This document shows positions 31,860 through 43,094 of a stretch of 64,000 nucleotides of DNA, in pieces. The stretch spans positions 1,353,313,834 to 1,353,377,833 of the forward strand of contig CM066033.1 of assembly GCA_033557465.1 (NCBI GenBank), in the 5' to 3' direction. The translations under genes were made by a program, and so were the position numbers. Each line of letters begins with the position of its first letter. Positions within the stretch are counted from its first letter, which is position 1. A model generated the notes under the pieces. The model had not been told where the DNA came from and ran no database searches. It was given only the letters and a program-made list of their open reading frames with translations. The DNA is from Ichthyophis bannanicus. Its lineage: Eukaryota; Chordata; Amphibia; Gymnophiona; Ichthyophiidae.

Positions 31860-32940
31860 GATCATGGGAGACAGAGGAGGAAGACTCCCCAGACACCTAC
31901 CGAACCCAGTGTATCCCATCGGACTCTCCGGGTTCGGAGCCTCGGAATAGGTCCCCTCCGGAGGACACTCGGTCTCAGACTTTGTCAGGGTTATGGCCAA
32001 TGCTTTGGCATTTCTTGACGCCGAGGAGGAGCCTCGAGTCGAGGAGCTCGATGCACTCCAGTATGACTCTCCCCCGAAGGAGGCCCTTACTGTACCGGTG
32101 CCTCCGATGTTGGAACAGCTGATGCTCCGCATGTGGGAGTCCCAAGCCTCGATGCCAGTGCTCAGCAAGCGGGTTGATTCCATTTATTGAGTCCGCAAGA
32201 ATCCTGGGTTCCAGAAAGTGCAGCTGCCGCACAACTCCATGGTTGTGGAATCAGCCCATGCAACAGCTGAAAAGCCAAAAGATGCACTCCTTGGTGCCCC
32301 CCCTGGCCGGGAGGCCCGGAACCTGGACGTCCTCGGCAGAAAGTGCTACCAGGGCATGATGCTGTCATGCCTTGTCCAAACCTACCAGCTGTACATAGGC
32401 ATGTACTTGCGAGAACTGGCAAAGGAGATTTCCGGGTTCTCAGCTGGTCTCTCCGAGGAACCCTTGCAGCGCTTCAAAGCCTTGTCCACGGGGATCAGAG
32501 AGTGCTTGAAGTTCATGTCTCAAGCAGCTTAGGACGGCTTCGAGGCTTTGGCCCGAGTAGCCGCGGCCGGCATCTGTGCACGCTGTCAGGCCTTGCTCTT
32601 GTTGTCAGACCTGGAGCCATGGTTTCAGGAGAAGTTGGTCGATGTCCTGTGCTGAGGAGACAACCTCTTCGGCAAACCCACGACTGAAAAAGCTGCAGAA
32701 ATCAAGTCCGAGTACTCGACCCGGACAAGGTTGTCGAAGAAGACATCTGCACCTTCTCACAAGAAGAAGGCCTCGAGGAAAAAGCCCTTTTTCCCGAGGA
32801 AGGGTGCAGCTTACAGAAACTACCCTACTTACCAGGCCACCCCAGCTCCCCAACAGGGGCAGCAGGCCAGGGGACAGGGGCATGGCCCACGTAAGCCAAA
32901 GACCCCAAGCCTTCAGCTCCGGCTCCTACCCAGACAGTAG
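31860..32940 (+). pseudogene. DIRS-B gag, copy 2
   Basis: Begins at the equivalent of ESAWETEDEE in the rightmost copy. Conserved LDALQYDSPPKEALTVPVPP, LMLRMWES, GFQKVQLPHNSMVVES, LYIGMYLRELAKEISG and the Lys-rich SHKKKASRKKPFFPRK tail. Stops at about 32188 (TGA), 32530 (TAG) and 32653 (TGA), and a shift near 32265. Stop at 32940 is the natural end. Confidence 0.8.
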
Positions 32941-32957
32941 GAGTTTTTTGACTCCCA

Positions 32958-33932
32958 GTGCATAGCTCCTCTCCCACCAGTGGTTTGGCCTACACAGGAG
33001 GAAGGCTGGCCCGGTACGCTCATAGGTGGCCAGCCATTACTACCGATGCCTGGGTTTTGAAAATAGTCCAGCAGGGCTATTTACTTCATTTCAACCAGGT
33101 GCCCACCTCCTTTTTCCCAGGAGAGCCTCTCAGGCCCCCTCTTCACAGGAACCTCCTCCTGCAGGAGTTGACAGGTCTGCTAAAGGATCAGGCGGTGGAA
33201 CCGGTGCCCCGCCACCTGCAAGGTCAAGGCTTCTACTCCAGGTATTTCCTCATACCAAAAGGAAAAGGAGGCCTTCGCCCCATCCTAGACTTGCGAAATC
33301 TGAACAAGTTCCTGGTGAGGGAGAAGTTCAAGATGCTTTCCCTTGAGACCCTACTGCCTTACCTCCACCAGGGAGACTGGCTATGCTCCTTAGACTTAAA
33401 GGATGCTTATACTCACATTCTCATACACCCAGACCATGGACAATATTCTCAGGTTTGTGGTCGGAGGAAACCACTTCCGGTACAAGGTGCTTCCCAGCAC
33501 AGACCTCAAGTCTCCGCAAAGCTCTTCCTACGCCTCCTGGACCACATGGCCTTCATGGTGCATGTGACTCCATATGCTCGATTCCACATGCGCACAGCTC
33601 AATGGAGCCTCAGAGACCAGTGGATGCAAGCCACTGGCCACCTCAGAGACAGGGTAGCGATTTCCAAGCTGCTGGTGACAGCCTTACAATGGTGGCTTCA
33701 CCCCCCTAACTTGTTTCAGGAAGTACCATTCCAACCTCCTTCTCACACCAGAGTGCTGACGACAGATGCCTCCTTGCTGGGCTGGGGAGCCCATTGTCAG
33801 GAGTCATTCACTCTGGGTCTGTGGTCCTCGCAAGAGGCCACACTTCAAATCAATCTTCTAGAGCTTCGAGCCATCCGCCTAGCTCTTCAAGCCTTCTGTC
33901 ATCTTCTTTCACATCAGTTGGTGCTGATATAG
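32958..33932 (+). pseudogene. DIRS-B RT-RNase H, copy 2, catalytic core deleted
   Basis: 324 codons are open: RT fingers (LKDQAVEPVPRHLQGQGFYS, FLIPKGKGGLRPILDLRNLN), SLDLKDAYTHILIHP, then a jump from RRKPLPVQGAS to SAKLFLRLLDHMAF. The segment with the YLDDWL box (about 250 bases in the rightmost copy) is missing, so this RT cannot work although the frame is open. RNase H follows (TTDASLLGWGAH, INLLELRAIRLAL) to a shift at about 33932. Confidence 0.85.
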
Positions 33933-33934
33933 AC

Positions 33935-34542
33935 AAGACAATCAGGTAGCAATGTTCTACATCAACAAACAGGGGTGCACAGGATCTCGCGTCCTCTGCC
34001 AGGAAACTCTGGACCTCTGCTCTTTTGCAGTGGCGCATCACATGTCCCTCAAGGCAGTTTATCTGCCAGGTCAGGAGAACTTCCTGGCCGACAAGTTGAG
34101 CAGGATTCTTCAGCCTCACGAATGGCAACTGAACCGGGATGTAGCCCAGCAGATCTTCAACCGCTGGGGTCTCCCATCCATGGATCTCTTTGCCAGTCCA
34201 CAAAACCATCAGTTGCCCCGGTTCTGCTTGAGGCAGCCGCATCCGCTAAGCATGGCAGCAGATGCTTTCCTTATTTCATGGGCACAGGGCCTTCTCTATG
34301 CATTCCTGCCCACGCCCCTGGTGACACGCACTCTGTTCAAGATTCTTTGGGACAAGGCCTCTGTTATCCTGGTAGCCCCCAGGTGGCCCCGACAGCCTTG
34401 GTTCCCTCTTCTCCTTCAACTGGCAGTTGAGACTCCACTTCCACTGGGGGTGCAGCTCGACCTCTTGACCCAGGAACAGGGTTCCTTGCTACACCCCAAT
34501 CTCAGGTCCCTCAACTTAATGGCCTGGCTGCTGAGAGGGTAG
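33935..34542 (+). pseudogene. DIRS-B RNase H end and post-RNase H domain, copy 2
   Basis: One base off the previous frame: DNQVAMFYINKQGCTGSR, NFLADKLSRILQPHEW, then SMDLFASPQNHQLPRF, ADAFLISWAQGLLYAF and APRWPRQPWFPLLLQL. Stop at 34540-34542; the recombinase frame starts just downstream. Confidence 0.82.
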
Positions 34543-34559
34543 TACTTGCTCCTCTACTC

Positions 34560-35672
34560 CTTCCCAAGGAGGTTGAGGAGGTGCTGCTGGCCTCTAGATG
34601 GCAATCCACTGGAAAATCCTATGCTTTCAAGTGGCGTAGATTTGAAGGGTGGTGTGCCCAAAATAAGGAGAACCCGTTCACTTCTCAAGTACCTCAGGTA
34701 TTGCAGTACTTGCTCCACCTGTCAGACTTAGGCCTCAAGTCTAACTCTCTCAGGGTCCACCTGAGTGCACTATCAACTAACCACTCTCCAGTGGACGGGC
34801 AACCACTTTCAGCTCACCCTTTAGTATCCCGAGTTCTCAGAGGCAGCCTACTCTTGAAGTCTCCGGTTCGCCCACCGGCTACAGAGTGGGACTTAAATGT
34901 GGTCTTGCAGTGGCTTACTTGCCCACCTTTTGAACCAGTGTCCACCTGTCATCTCCGCTTTCTTTCCTGGAAAGCACTCTTTTTGGTGGCACTCACATCT
35001 GCTCGACGTGTGAGCGAGCTTCAGGCTTTAGTAACGGATCGACCTTATACACGGTTTTACAAAAACAGGGTGGTCCTACGTACTCACCCCAAGTTCCTCC
35101 CAAAAGTGGTTTCCTCGTTTCACCTTAACCAAGAGATGGTTCTTCCAACCTTCTTCGCCAGGCCACATACCAGCAGGGCAGAAGCGGTTCTGCATACCCC
35201 GGACTGTAAGAGGGCGCTCGCCTTCTACCTGGACCGTACGCAGGGGCATCGGAGGGCTTCCCAGCTCTTCGTTTCTTATGACCCTAGTAAACTGGGTCTA
35301 CCTGTCTCCAAGCGCACGTTATCCACCTGGGTGGCAGACTGCATCGCCTGGGCGTACAGGGCAGCTGACCTCCAGCTGCAGGGCCGAATCACAGCCCACT
35401 CGGTCAGGGCTAAGGCTGCATCAGTGGCTAACCACCGCTCTGTTCCATTGGCAGATATCTGCCGGGCTGCAACTTGGTCTTTAAGCCAGACTTTTGCAGC
35501 CCACTACTGCCTGGAGAGAGAGTCCCGGTGGGATAGTGTTTTTGTCAGGCGGTACTCCGTAACCTATTTGAGGTTTAGGCAACTCCTACCCTTTGGTGTC
35601 AGGCTGCCGGGGGGGGGGGGGTGTTTGCGTTCTCATAGAAAAATTCTATCACTGCTGCTGCGGCTCTTCTAG
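34560..35672 (+). pseudogene. DIRS-B tyrosine recombinase, copy 2, nearly open
   Basis: 363-codon frame from 34581 covers ASRWQSTGKSYAFKWRRF (N-terminal DNA-binding part), SLRVHLSAL, TSARRVSELQALV (catalytic Arg), AHSVRAKAASVA (HxxR), AATWSLSQTF (W) and AAHYCLERESR (Tyr). The start of the N-terminal part lies in a different frame before 34581. The last ~25 codons past TYLRFRQLLPF read into a G10 tract and are probably beyond the natural stop. The best preserved recombinase in the window. Confidence 0.85.
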
Positions 35673-35761
35673 AGGGACCCATTTTCAGCTATGGTTTCTC
35701 GGTAGCCTATAGCTAGGGAGTCCCATATGTGAGGATTGACTTCCTGCCTGTTCCTGGAGAA

Positions 35762-36069
35762 AGCATAGTTACTCACCTGCAACAGGTGTTCTCCAAGGAC
35801 AGCAGTAGTCAGTCCTCACGACCCTCCCTCCTCCCCTGGAGTTGCAGTCTTTGATTAATTTTTTCTCATTTTTGCCGTCATCTGACTCTGCAAGATGGCA
35901 CCCTTGGACGGGAAGGGGACCGCGCATGCGTGATGCAATCCCAAAGACTTTCTTTGAAAGCTGGGGAATTGCTCCGCACGAGGGCTCCGTCGGTGCCGCC
36001 GTCACCCATATGTGAGGACTGATTCCTGCTGTCCCTGGAGAACACCTGTTACAGTTGAGTAACTACGCT
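35762..36069. repeat. DIRS-B copy 2 right terminus (foldback)
   Basis: Arms 35762-35822 and 36010-36069 are inverted copies, each holding a CACCTG(C/T)(A/T)ACAG(G/T)TG palindrome (35774-35788, 36043-36057). Between them lies the inverted form of the left ITR (AAGATGGCACCCTTGG, CCCATATGTGAGG). The end is AACTACGCT. Confidence 0.88.
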
Positions 36070-36828
36070 AAACTACCCCAAGTCCCACCTCCTCCCGACA
36101 CAGTGTCTGGAGTTCATAGGGGCAAGACTGGACACCCTCCAGGCAAAGACCTTCCTTCCCGGGGTCCAAGCCGACCATCTCAGGGCACTGGCCCTAGACA
36201 TACAGCACTGTCCTTTGGTGTCCGCTCGGCTCCTGCTGCGCCTACTCAGACACATGTCCTCCGCGGTCCATAAAATCAAAATAAACTTATCTAATTTCTT
36301 AACAAACAGAGGTGCTCTACACAGAGCGGTGGGGTCACCCCTAAACAAAGACATGGGGAGGGGTGACCTGCATGGAGCGGCAGGTGCACCTACTCATGCC
36401 ACATTGCTGGGCAGACTAGATGGACCATACTGGTCTTTATCTGCCATCATTTACTATGTTACTATCTCACCCCAGATGCCCGCTTTCACATAAGGACCAC
36501 ACAGTGGTGTCTTCGGGACCAGTGAAAGCAGGCCACAGGCCGTCTCCGGGACAGAGTCTCAATGACTCGCCAGTTGGCGGACTTCCTGACCTGGTGGCGA
36601 ACTTCCCAATACTTCAAGGCAGGGATGCCCTTCCAAACCCCAAGCCCAGTAAGGGTTCTCACTACAGACGCCTCCCTGCTAGGCTGGGGAGCCCACTGCG
36701 AGGAGCTCCGCACCCAGGGCACCTGGTTGCAGGACGAGAGCAACCAGCAGATTAGCCTCCTGGAGTTGCGAGCAATATCCTTAGCCCTCCGAGCCTTTTG
36801 CCACTGCCTGCGGTGCAAACCAGTGTTA
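36070..36828 (+). pseudogene. Outer DIRS-B RT thumb and RNase H start
   Basis: Resumes with NYPKSHLLP and LEFIGARLDTLQAKTFLPG, the RT thumb, to 36267, where a short CR1 tail (36268-36470) intervenes. It continues with ARFHIRTTQWCLRDQ and the RNase H start (TTDASLLGWGAHCEEL, ISLLELRAISLALRAF), until CR1-A at 36829. Confidence 0.78.
36268..36470 (+). mobile_element. LINE 3' end fragment
   Basis: Ends with CTAGATGGACCATACTGGTC, TTATCTGCCATCATTTACTA, TGTTACTAT, a CR1-like 3' end; no coding part. The DIRS reading frame rejoins across it. Confidence 0.65.
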
Positions 36829-37140
36829 AGAACATAAGATATGCCATACTGGGTATCCTCTTTCCAACAGTAGCCAATCTAGGTCACAACTAGCTAGCAG
36901 TTTCCCCAAAAGACACAGGTTCCACAATGCTTGTATTGGGGCAAGCAGTGGATATCCTGGGTCCACTTTAATAATGGTTTATGGACCTTTCCTACAGGAA
37001 CGTGTCCCAACCTTTTTTAAACCCGGGTGCACTAACAGCTTTTACTACATCCTCCGTTAGCAAATTCCAGAGTTTGATTACAAGTTGAGTGAAAAAATAT
37101 TTTCTCTTATTAGTCTTATATAGGTTACACTGTAGCTTCA

Positions 37141-39369
37141 TTTATTTATTTATTTAACAAGTTTTTTATACCGCCTTTTCCTTCAATCAAAGCGGTCACA
37201 AGAAATACAAGGTATAAACAAGGGAAACATAAACAGTATAGACATGACAACATATGGTAATGTAGGAAAAATAACAAGGGTTAACAATATAGTGGATTAT
37301 TTATAAAGTATATACAATAGATGATATCTTAGTCATTTGTTGATCCATAGTGCTCAATGAAAAGTAAAGTTTTTAATTGCTTACGAAAGTCACTTAAAAC
37401 ATCAATTGCACGTAAATCAGGAGGGAGAGAGTTCCAAATCAAAGGGGCAGCCAAAGAAATTGCTCGTTGTGATGTACATTTGCGTGATTTAGCGAAGTTT
37501 CTTGGGGTATTGAGGGTGTTTGAGGTGGATAATCTTCTAGGTCTGTTGCTGGTATCACGGGATAAGAGGGCATGGAGGCTGGTTGCAGAACTGTTGTGCT
37601 TCATTTTGAAGATGTTTATGATTAACTTATACTTTATGCGAAGGGTTATCGGGAGCCAGTGGAGATCTTTAAGGATGGGGGTAATGTGGTCATGATTTGT
37701 GGAACCGTTAATTATTCTGGCTGCTGTATTCTGTGCCATTTGAAGAGGTTTGAGAGCATGTTTTGACAGCCCATTGTAGATAGGGTTGCAAAAATCCAGA
37801 ATGGGGGTAATAAGTGCCTGGCAGACTGTACGAAAGTGCTCATAAGAGATAAGAGGCTTGAGGCGTCTAATTATTTTCATTCGGTAATAAGCGCTTTTAA
37901 CAGTTTTCTTTATGTGAGATCGTAGGTCTAGCTTTTTATCGAGGGTTACCCCGAGGTATCTTACCTCATCCTTAATTGGAATCTCAGTACTGTTGCATGT
38001 GATGTATGGTGGGGGATTAAAGTTGGTGTTTCTAGTGACAATAAGTGCTTTAATCTTCTTCAAGTTTATTGCAAGGTTGTTATTTGACAGCCAAATGGAA
38101 ATGCTGGTAATGCAGTTTGAAATCTTGTTGTAGTTTGGGCAGTTGATATCAATCGGAGTGTAGATCATAATATCATCTGCATAAATTGTGTAGTCTATAT
38201 GATGAGTTGATATTATGTGACATATTGGTTGGATAAAGAGGTTAAAAAGAAGTGATGAGAGTGCAGATCCCTGCGGTACGCCTTGTTTGATAACTGTATG
38301 ATGTGAAGTGTTTAGACCGACTTTAACTTGGAACTGTCTACCAATTAGGTAGGACTCAAACCAGTTTAGGACGGTGCCAGTTAGACCGATGTTCTTTAGT
38401 CTGGCTAATAGTATTGAATGGTCCACTGAATCAAAGGCCGCTGAAATATCTAAGAAAATCATTAAGGTTCCTCTATTATAGTTGTCTATGGTTTGAGTGA
38501 TATCATTAAATAAATAAAGTAGCAGCGTCTCAACTCCATGGTTCGGGCGGAAGCCATGCTGATGTATGTCAAGTGGCGCATGCTCATCAATATGGTCTTG
38601 GAGCTGTAGTTGTACTACCTTCTTGATAATTTTTGCCAGGAGTGGTAAGCTGGAAATTGGTCTATATGCAGCTGGATTGTTTTTTTCAAGGTTGGTTTTC
38701 TTAAGGATAGGCCTTATTGTGGCTAATTTCAGCTGTTCTGGCATGATTCCTTGATTTAGGGAGTTGGTTACGAGGTGGTGTATAAAATTAATGAAGTTTG
38801 ACTTAGTAGCTTTAACCCAAGGTACTGGGCAAGGATCTGTGGGTGCGGTACTTGTGTTAAGTGCAGCAATGATGTCTGAAAGCTGCTTAGTTGAGGGAAT
38901 ATGAAACTTGTTCCAAATTGTACTTGGTAAAATAAAATTGTTTTTTTCAGATTGTTTTAAAGGTGGAGTCTGGCCTATTTTTTCTCGAAGATAATCCGCA
39001 AACACTTCAGGATTGATCAGGATGTCTTTATCAGAACAAGGTTCATTAACTAGGTATTTTACTATCTCAAAAAGTTCTCTAGGTTTGTTATAAGCTTTCT
39101 GGATAGTGTTTGTGTGGTATTCTTTTTTTGATTTGTTGATGAGATCATTATAATTCTTTTGCTGAATTAAATATAAATCCTGAGAGGTGGTAGATTTGGA
39201 TCGTCTCCATTGGCGTTCTAACTTCCTTAATTCTCTCTTAGCATCGCGTATGTTATTTGAATACCATGGTGCGTGATGTTTCCTTTTGATCTTTTTTGAG
39301 TCTGTTATAGCCTTGGCTGCAGTGCTGATGGTGTCATACCAATTGTTTACTTGTTTGTTTGTTTGTTTG
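37141..39369 (-). mobile_element. L2-type LINE (family L2-B), minus strand, 5'-truncated
   Basis: Inserted in CR1-A between GTAGCTT and CATGTTCCC, with CAT at both ends. The 3' tail (37141-37200) has the ACCGC...GCGGT-type hairpin and an (AAAT)n end. The 5' end is truncated in the RT linker next to a (GTTT)n run at 39350-39369. Confidence 0.85.
37329..39330 (-). CDS. L2-B linker and reverse transcriptase, open
   Basis: The frame is open from about 39330 down to 37329; the Met at 39005 is internal, and the same frame upstream reads the linker (APWYSNNIRDAKRELRKLER). RT motifs: TIRPILKK, YRPISSLPLLAKII, HGFRPNHGVETLL, IFLDISAAFDSVDH, GVPQGSALSSLLFNL, YADDIMIYTP (YADD about 38175-38186), VRYLGVTLDKKL and LHWLPI. 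The RT domain is intact with no stop; only the endonuclease is missing by 5' truncation, so this is a recent insertion that cannot move by itself. Confidence 0.88.
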
Positions 39370-39599
39370 CATGTTCCCTAGTCTTTCTATATTTTGATGG
39401 TGTAAACAATTGATCTACGTTTACCCATTACACCCCATACATTAATTTATAGACCTCTATCATATATCTCCTCATCCTTTGGCGTGGCCCTTAGGCAGTG
39501 GCACTCCGGCAGCACTACAAGCAAAAACAGAGTTCTCCCCTGCAACAGAGCTGTGTCTGGAAATCCCATGCTCTCTACAGCAAGTATAACTTCACTATA

Positions 39600-39905
39600 T
39601 AGCCACTACATATTATGACTATTTTAAATTTATCTATTTACCATACTGTCGTCAGTACTTCTAATTGTACCAGTCTCCACTGTTCAGTGTATTTACCATA
39701 CTGTTGTCAGTAACCTTTAAAAACTCCTCTGTACTGTTACCAGTAATCCTCCACTGCCAACCAATCTTTACACTGTTGTCAGTAGCACTATCAGTTCCAA
39801 TCGCCACTGTACTGCTATCAATAATCTACCAATGCCAATAATTTATCCTACTGTGGTCAGTAACCTCACCAGTTCCAGTCATCAGTACACTTCTTACTAG
39901 TTATC
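39600..39905 (+). repeat. Degenerate repeats in L2-C 5' UTR
   Basis: Variants of TACTGTTGTCAGTA followed by CCAGT/CCACTG recur about six times with 55-75 base spacing. It resembles the way the L2-D 5' UTR is built, but the sequence differs. Confidence 0.65.
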
Positions 39906-40040
39906 TAACTCTAACCACTGCCTGCGACTGAAGTGTTGGCTGTGTCCCAGCATACTGCTCTAAGTATCAAGAATCTAACATTATCCTCCTGGTAGTCTAA
40001 CTTGACTGTCCCACCTCCAATTACATAGCGCTCTTCCAAG

Positions 40041-43000
40041 ATGGGTTCCCCCATTACCACCATAATAGGATGCTATATAATCATATCAAGTTGGTTCTCC
40101 AACTCTCTCGCCTTAACCCCAGCATCCAACCAGATTCCTATTTTACGGAACCATGGGAGAAGGTGGTCCAGTGCATTCCATGACAACATAACTTGGGATA
40201 CCCGCCCACACCATCCCCATCTGTTACACATTGCACTTCAACACAATACGAAACCCCAAAACTTGGAAAACCCCTACCCTCATAGCCTAAAATGTGCCCT
40301 CATCAACGCCCGTTCGATCAGAAAGAAGTGGCCAGCCGTCACCGACATCATCGCCAGCCATAGCCTTGATATACTCATGGTCACTGAGACGTGGTTATCC
40401 GCTGAAGACAACGTCATTCTCAACCAGCTCCTCCCCCAGAATTTCACCGCACATTCAAGTCATAGACAAGACAAAAGAGGAGGTGGCGTGCTCATCCTCA
40501 CAAGGTCAGACCTCCATTTTCGAACAGTAGACTCCACCAGTACAAACCACATGGAGACCGTCACCATCTCTAATAAACACTGCTCAATCAACCTGCTTTA
40601 TAGAGCACCTTCAGCTTCTCCAGATGACCTTTCGGCTATCATCGATCTTGCAGCTAACACTCAGAACCCAAGCATCCCAAATTGGATCCTTGGTGACTTT
40701 AACTTGCCTACATTACAAGATAATCAAGCTTCAGCCTTCCTCGATGCCCTCAACAATCTGGGTTTCAAGCAATTAGTTAATGATCCTACACATATTAAGG
40801 GTAATACCCTGGATCTAGTATTTGCCCCGCAAATCTCTCTTAACCCAGACCTGGATCCTATAACCTCCATAACTCCTGTTCCTTGGTCAGATCACAAACT
40901 GATCACCATCCAGATTCCTTCGTACAAAGCCTACACAAAAATCAATAAAATACAAAGCAACACCACAAGACCGCCCTCTCGATGCTTCAAGCCTTACAAC
41001 AGAGATCTTATCCTCGCTGAAACGCAACAACTCTTCTCTGAAACCACCCAGAACCTTGATGACCTAATTTCTCACTGGAACAATTGCCTCAGCTCAATAG
41101 CCCAACGTACACCAACCAACAGGCCCTCAGGTAAAAAGAGGTGTGCCCCCTGGTACTCAGCCGATCTTAAAGCATCACTTAACCAATTACGGAAACTTGA
41201 GAAACGCTGGCGCCGATCTCATTCTTTAAATGACCAGATAACTTACAACTGTCATCTGGCTGCGCATCGCAACGCAATCACCAACTCGATGAAGCAGTAC
41301 TACTTCGACACCTTAAAGAGATCGCTTAATAATCCGCATGACCTTTTTGACATGGTTAAGACCTTATCAAAGGAACCATCCTCTGCACCTCCATTCGAGA
41401 TACACCCACAAGATTTCGCAACCTATCTCCAATCCAAGATATGCCAGACCAACAGAACCTCTAATACAACCTCCGCAATAGAGCAAGTCTGCCAAACAAC
41501 ACTAACCATGTTTTCTACCCCCACCAAGAGAGGTCTTGAAGACACTATTGCGGCCATTAATACCACTACTGCCCAGTCCGATCCATGCCCAGCCTTCTGG
41601 ATCAAGGAGCTTCGCAGTCACTTCAGCCCAATACTGTCCAAAATAATTAACCTCTCCTTCTCTTTCGGCTCTTTCCCTTCAGACCTGAAACACACCTCTA
41701 TTAGACCTCTACTAAAAAACTGCAAGCTCGATCCCCAACAGGTAGAATCCTACAGACCCATATCCAGCATTCCACTACTTGCGAAGATCATTGAAAAGGA
41801 AGCTCAACGTCAACTGCAGGAGCACATCGACTTCGCTGCACCTTTAGACACATGCCAACATGGTTTTAGGGAAGGCCATGGCGTTGAAACCCTCCTTACC
41901 ACTCTATTTTGCAAGATACTCACTGGCATTGACGACATCCGGCAAGGATTTGCTCTCATCTTTCTGGACATAGCTGCAGCCTTTGATTCAGTAAATCATG
42001 AGCTTCTATTAGGACGACTGATTGACAAAGGCATTAATGGACGAGCGCTCGAATGGTGCAGATCCTACCTGTCCGAAAGATGGCAACATGTTCGTTCTGG
42101 AGGGATAAATTCTGAACCTTTCCACCAAAGTCAAGGAGTCCCACAAGGATCCTCCCTCTCGGCGCTCTTGTTCAATATTTACATGCAGCCAATTTGTAAT
42201 ATTATCCGGTCCTTCAATGTTGACTGCATGTTATACGCAGACGATGTCCTGCTCTACATACCCTTCTCTACCGAGCATCTGGACCTCTCCCCACTGACGA
42301 GTTGTTTCAATGCAATATCTGACTGGCTTCTCTCTCAAAACCTCAGAATACAACATAAGAAAACGGAAGTACTCTTCATTACGAGGAACGCCAACTTTAC
42401 CCCACCGCAATATCTTAAAGTAAAAGAAGCTGAGCTGCAATCTAAATCCTCAATACGATACCTGGGAGTCACCTTAGATCAACGCCTGGATATGAAGGCC
42501 CACATAGGAAACATAGTCAAATCAGTCTACCACAAGATCCGCTCACTTAGGCATCTACATTCCATCCTCGAACCAACTGACTTTCGGACGATTTTCCAGG
42601 CATTGGTCATACCTCATTTTGACTATGCCAATGCAATATTACAAGGTCTCCCCCAATCTATGTTAAACCTGCTGCAGCTAGCCATGAATGCGGCAGCAAG
42701 AGTCCTCTACGGAGCCTCCAGGAGCGACCACGTGACACCTCTGCTGATACAGCTACATTGGCTACTCATTCGTGCAAGAACTGTCTTCAAGACCTTGATA
42801 ATCACTTTTAAAGCTGTTCACAATCTCTCACCTGCATCCGTAATCGCCCTCATCCATTCCACATCCCCAAATAGAATAAGAAGATCCACGGCTATAAACT
42901 CCCTAAAAGTCCCGAAGGCACTTACTGTCTGCACCAAATCAATAGCCAACAGGGCCTTCAGTCTCAGTGCCCCAAGATACTGGAATGCATTACCCCATGA

Positions 43001-43094
43001 CATCCGGGCTATTAAGAACCTACCACAGTTTAGGAAAGCCCTCAAAACCCACCTCTTCAACAAGTACCTTATAGAGCCTGACTGCATCCCCTAG
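40041..43094 (+). CDS. L2-C endonuclease-reverse transcriptase, intact 1017 aa
   Basis: One uninterrupted frame from ATG 40041 to TAG 43094. Residues 1-25 are hydrophobic at the start. The APE-like endonuclease spans about 85-290 with NARS (89-92), VTETWLS (114-120, Glu116), RGGGVLIL, LGDFNLP (217-223) and SDHKLI (283-288). The RT spans about 550-800 with IRPLLKN, YRPISSIPLLAKII, FLDIAAAFDSVNH, GVPQGSS (699-705) and YADD (732-735), then YLGVTLDQRL and an LHWL thumb. Endonuclease nicks the target and RT copies the RNA at the nick. It is the only autonomous-looking protein in the window. Confidence 0.93.
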   Translation: MGSPITTIIGCYIIISSWFSNSLALTPASNQIPILRNHGRRWSSAFHDNITWDTRPHHPHLLHIALQHNTKPQNLENPYPHSLKCALINARSIRKKWPAVTDIIASHSLDILMVTETWLSAEDNVILNQLLPQNFTAHSSHRQDKRGGGVLILTRSDLHFRTVDSTSTNHMETVTISNKHCSINLLYRAPSASPDDLSAIIDLAANTQNPSIPNWILGDFNLPTLQDNQASAFLDALNNLGFKQLVNDPTHIKGNTLDLVFAPQISLNPDLDPITSITPVPWSDHKLITIQIPSYKAYTKINKIQSNTTRPPSRCFKPYNRDLILAETQQLFSETTQNLDDLISHWNNCLSSIAQRTPTNRPSGKKRCAPWYSADLKASLNQLRKLEKRWRRSHSLNDQITYNCHLAAHRNAITNSMKQYYFDTLKRSLNNPHDLFDMVKTLSKEPSSAPPFEIHPQDFATYLQSKICQTNRTSNTTSAIEQVCQTTLTMFSTPTKRGLEDTIAAINTTTAQSDPCPAFWIKELRSHFSPILSKIINLSFSFGSFPSDLKHTSIRPLLKNCKLDPQQVESYRPISSIPLLAKIIEKEAQRQLQEHIDFAAPLDTCQHGFREGHGVETLLTTLFCKILTGIDDIRQGFALIFLDIAAAFDSVNHELLLGRLIDKGINGRALEWCRSYLSERWQHVRSGGINSEPFHQSQGVPQGSSLSALLFNIYMQPICNIIRSFNVDCMLYADDVLLYIPFSTEHLDLSPLTSCFNAISDWLLSQNLRIQHKKTEVLFITRNANFTPPQYLKVKEAELQSKSSIRYLGVTLDQRLDMKAHIGNIVKSVYHKIRSLRHLHSILEPTDFRTIFQALVIPHFDYANAILQGLPQSMLNLLQLAMNAAARVLYGASRSDHVTPLLIQLHWLLIRARTVFKTLIITFKAVHNLSPASVIALIHSTSPNRIRRSTAINSLKVPKALTVCTKSIANRAFSLSAPRYWNALPHDIRAIKNLPQFRKALKTHLFNKYLIEPDCIP

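Larger units (their letters stand above)
31858..36069 (+). mobile_element. DIRS-B copy 2 (5'-truncated), inside outer DIRS-B
   Basis: Starts abruptly in mid-gag next to outer-element RT sequence (junction about 31858) and runs through RT, RNase H and recombinase to a complete right terminus at 36069. The outer RT resumes immediately (AACTACCCC). The left ITR and first half of gag are missing, most simply by a deletion that also removed about 100 codons of outer RT. Confidence 0.8.
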
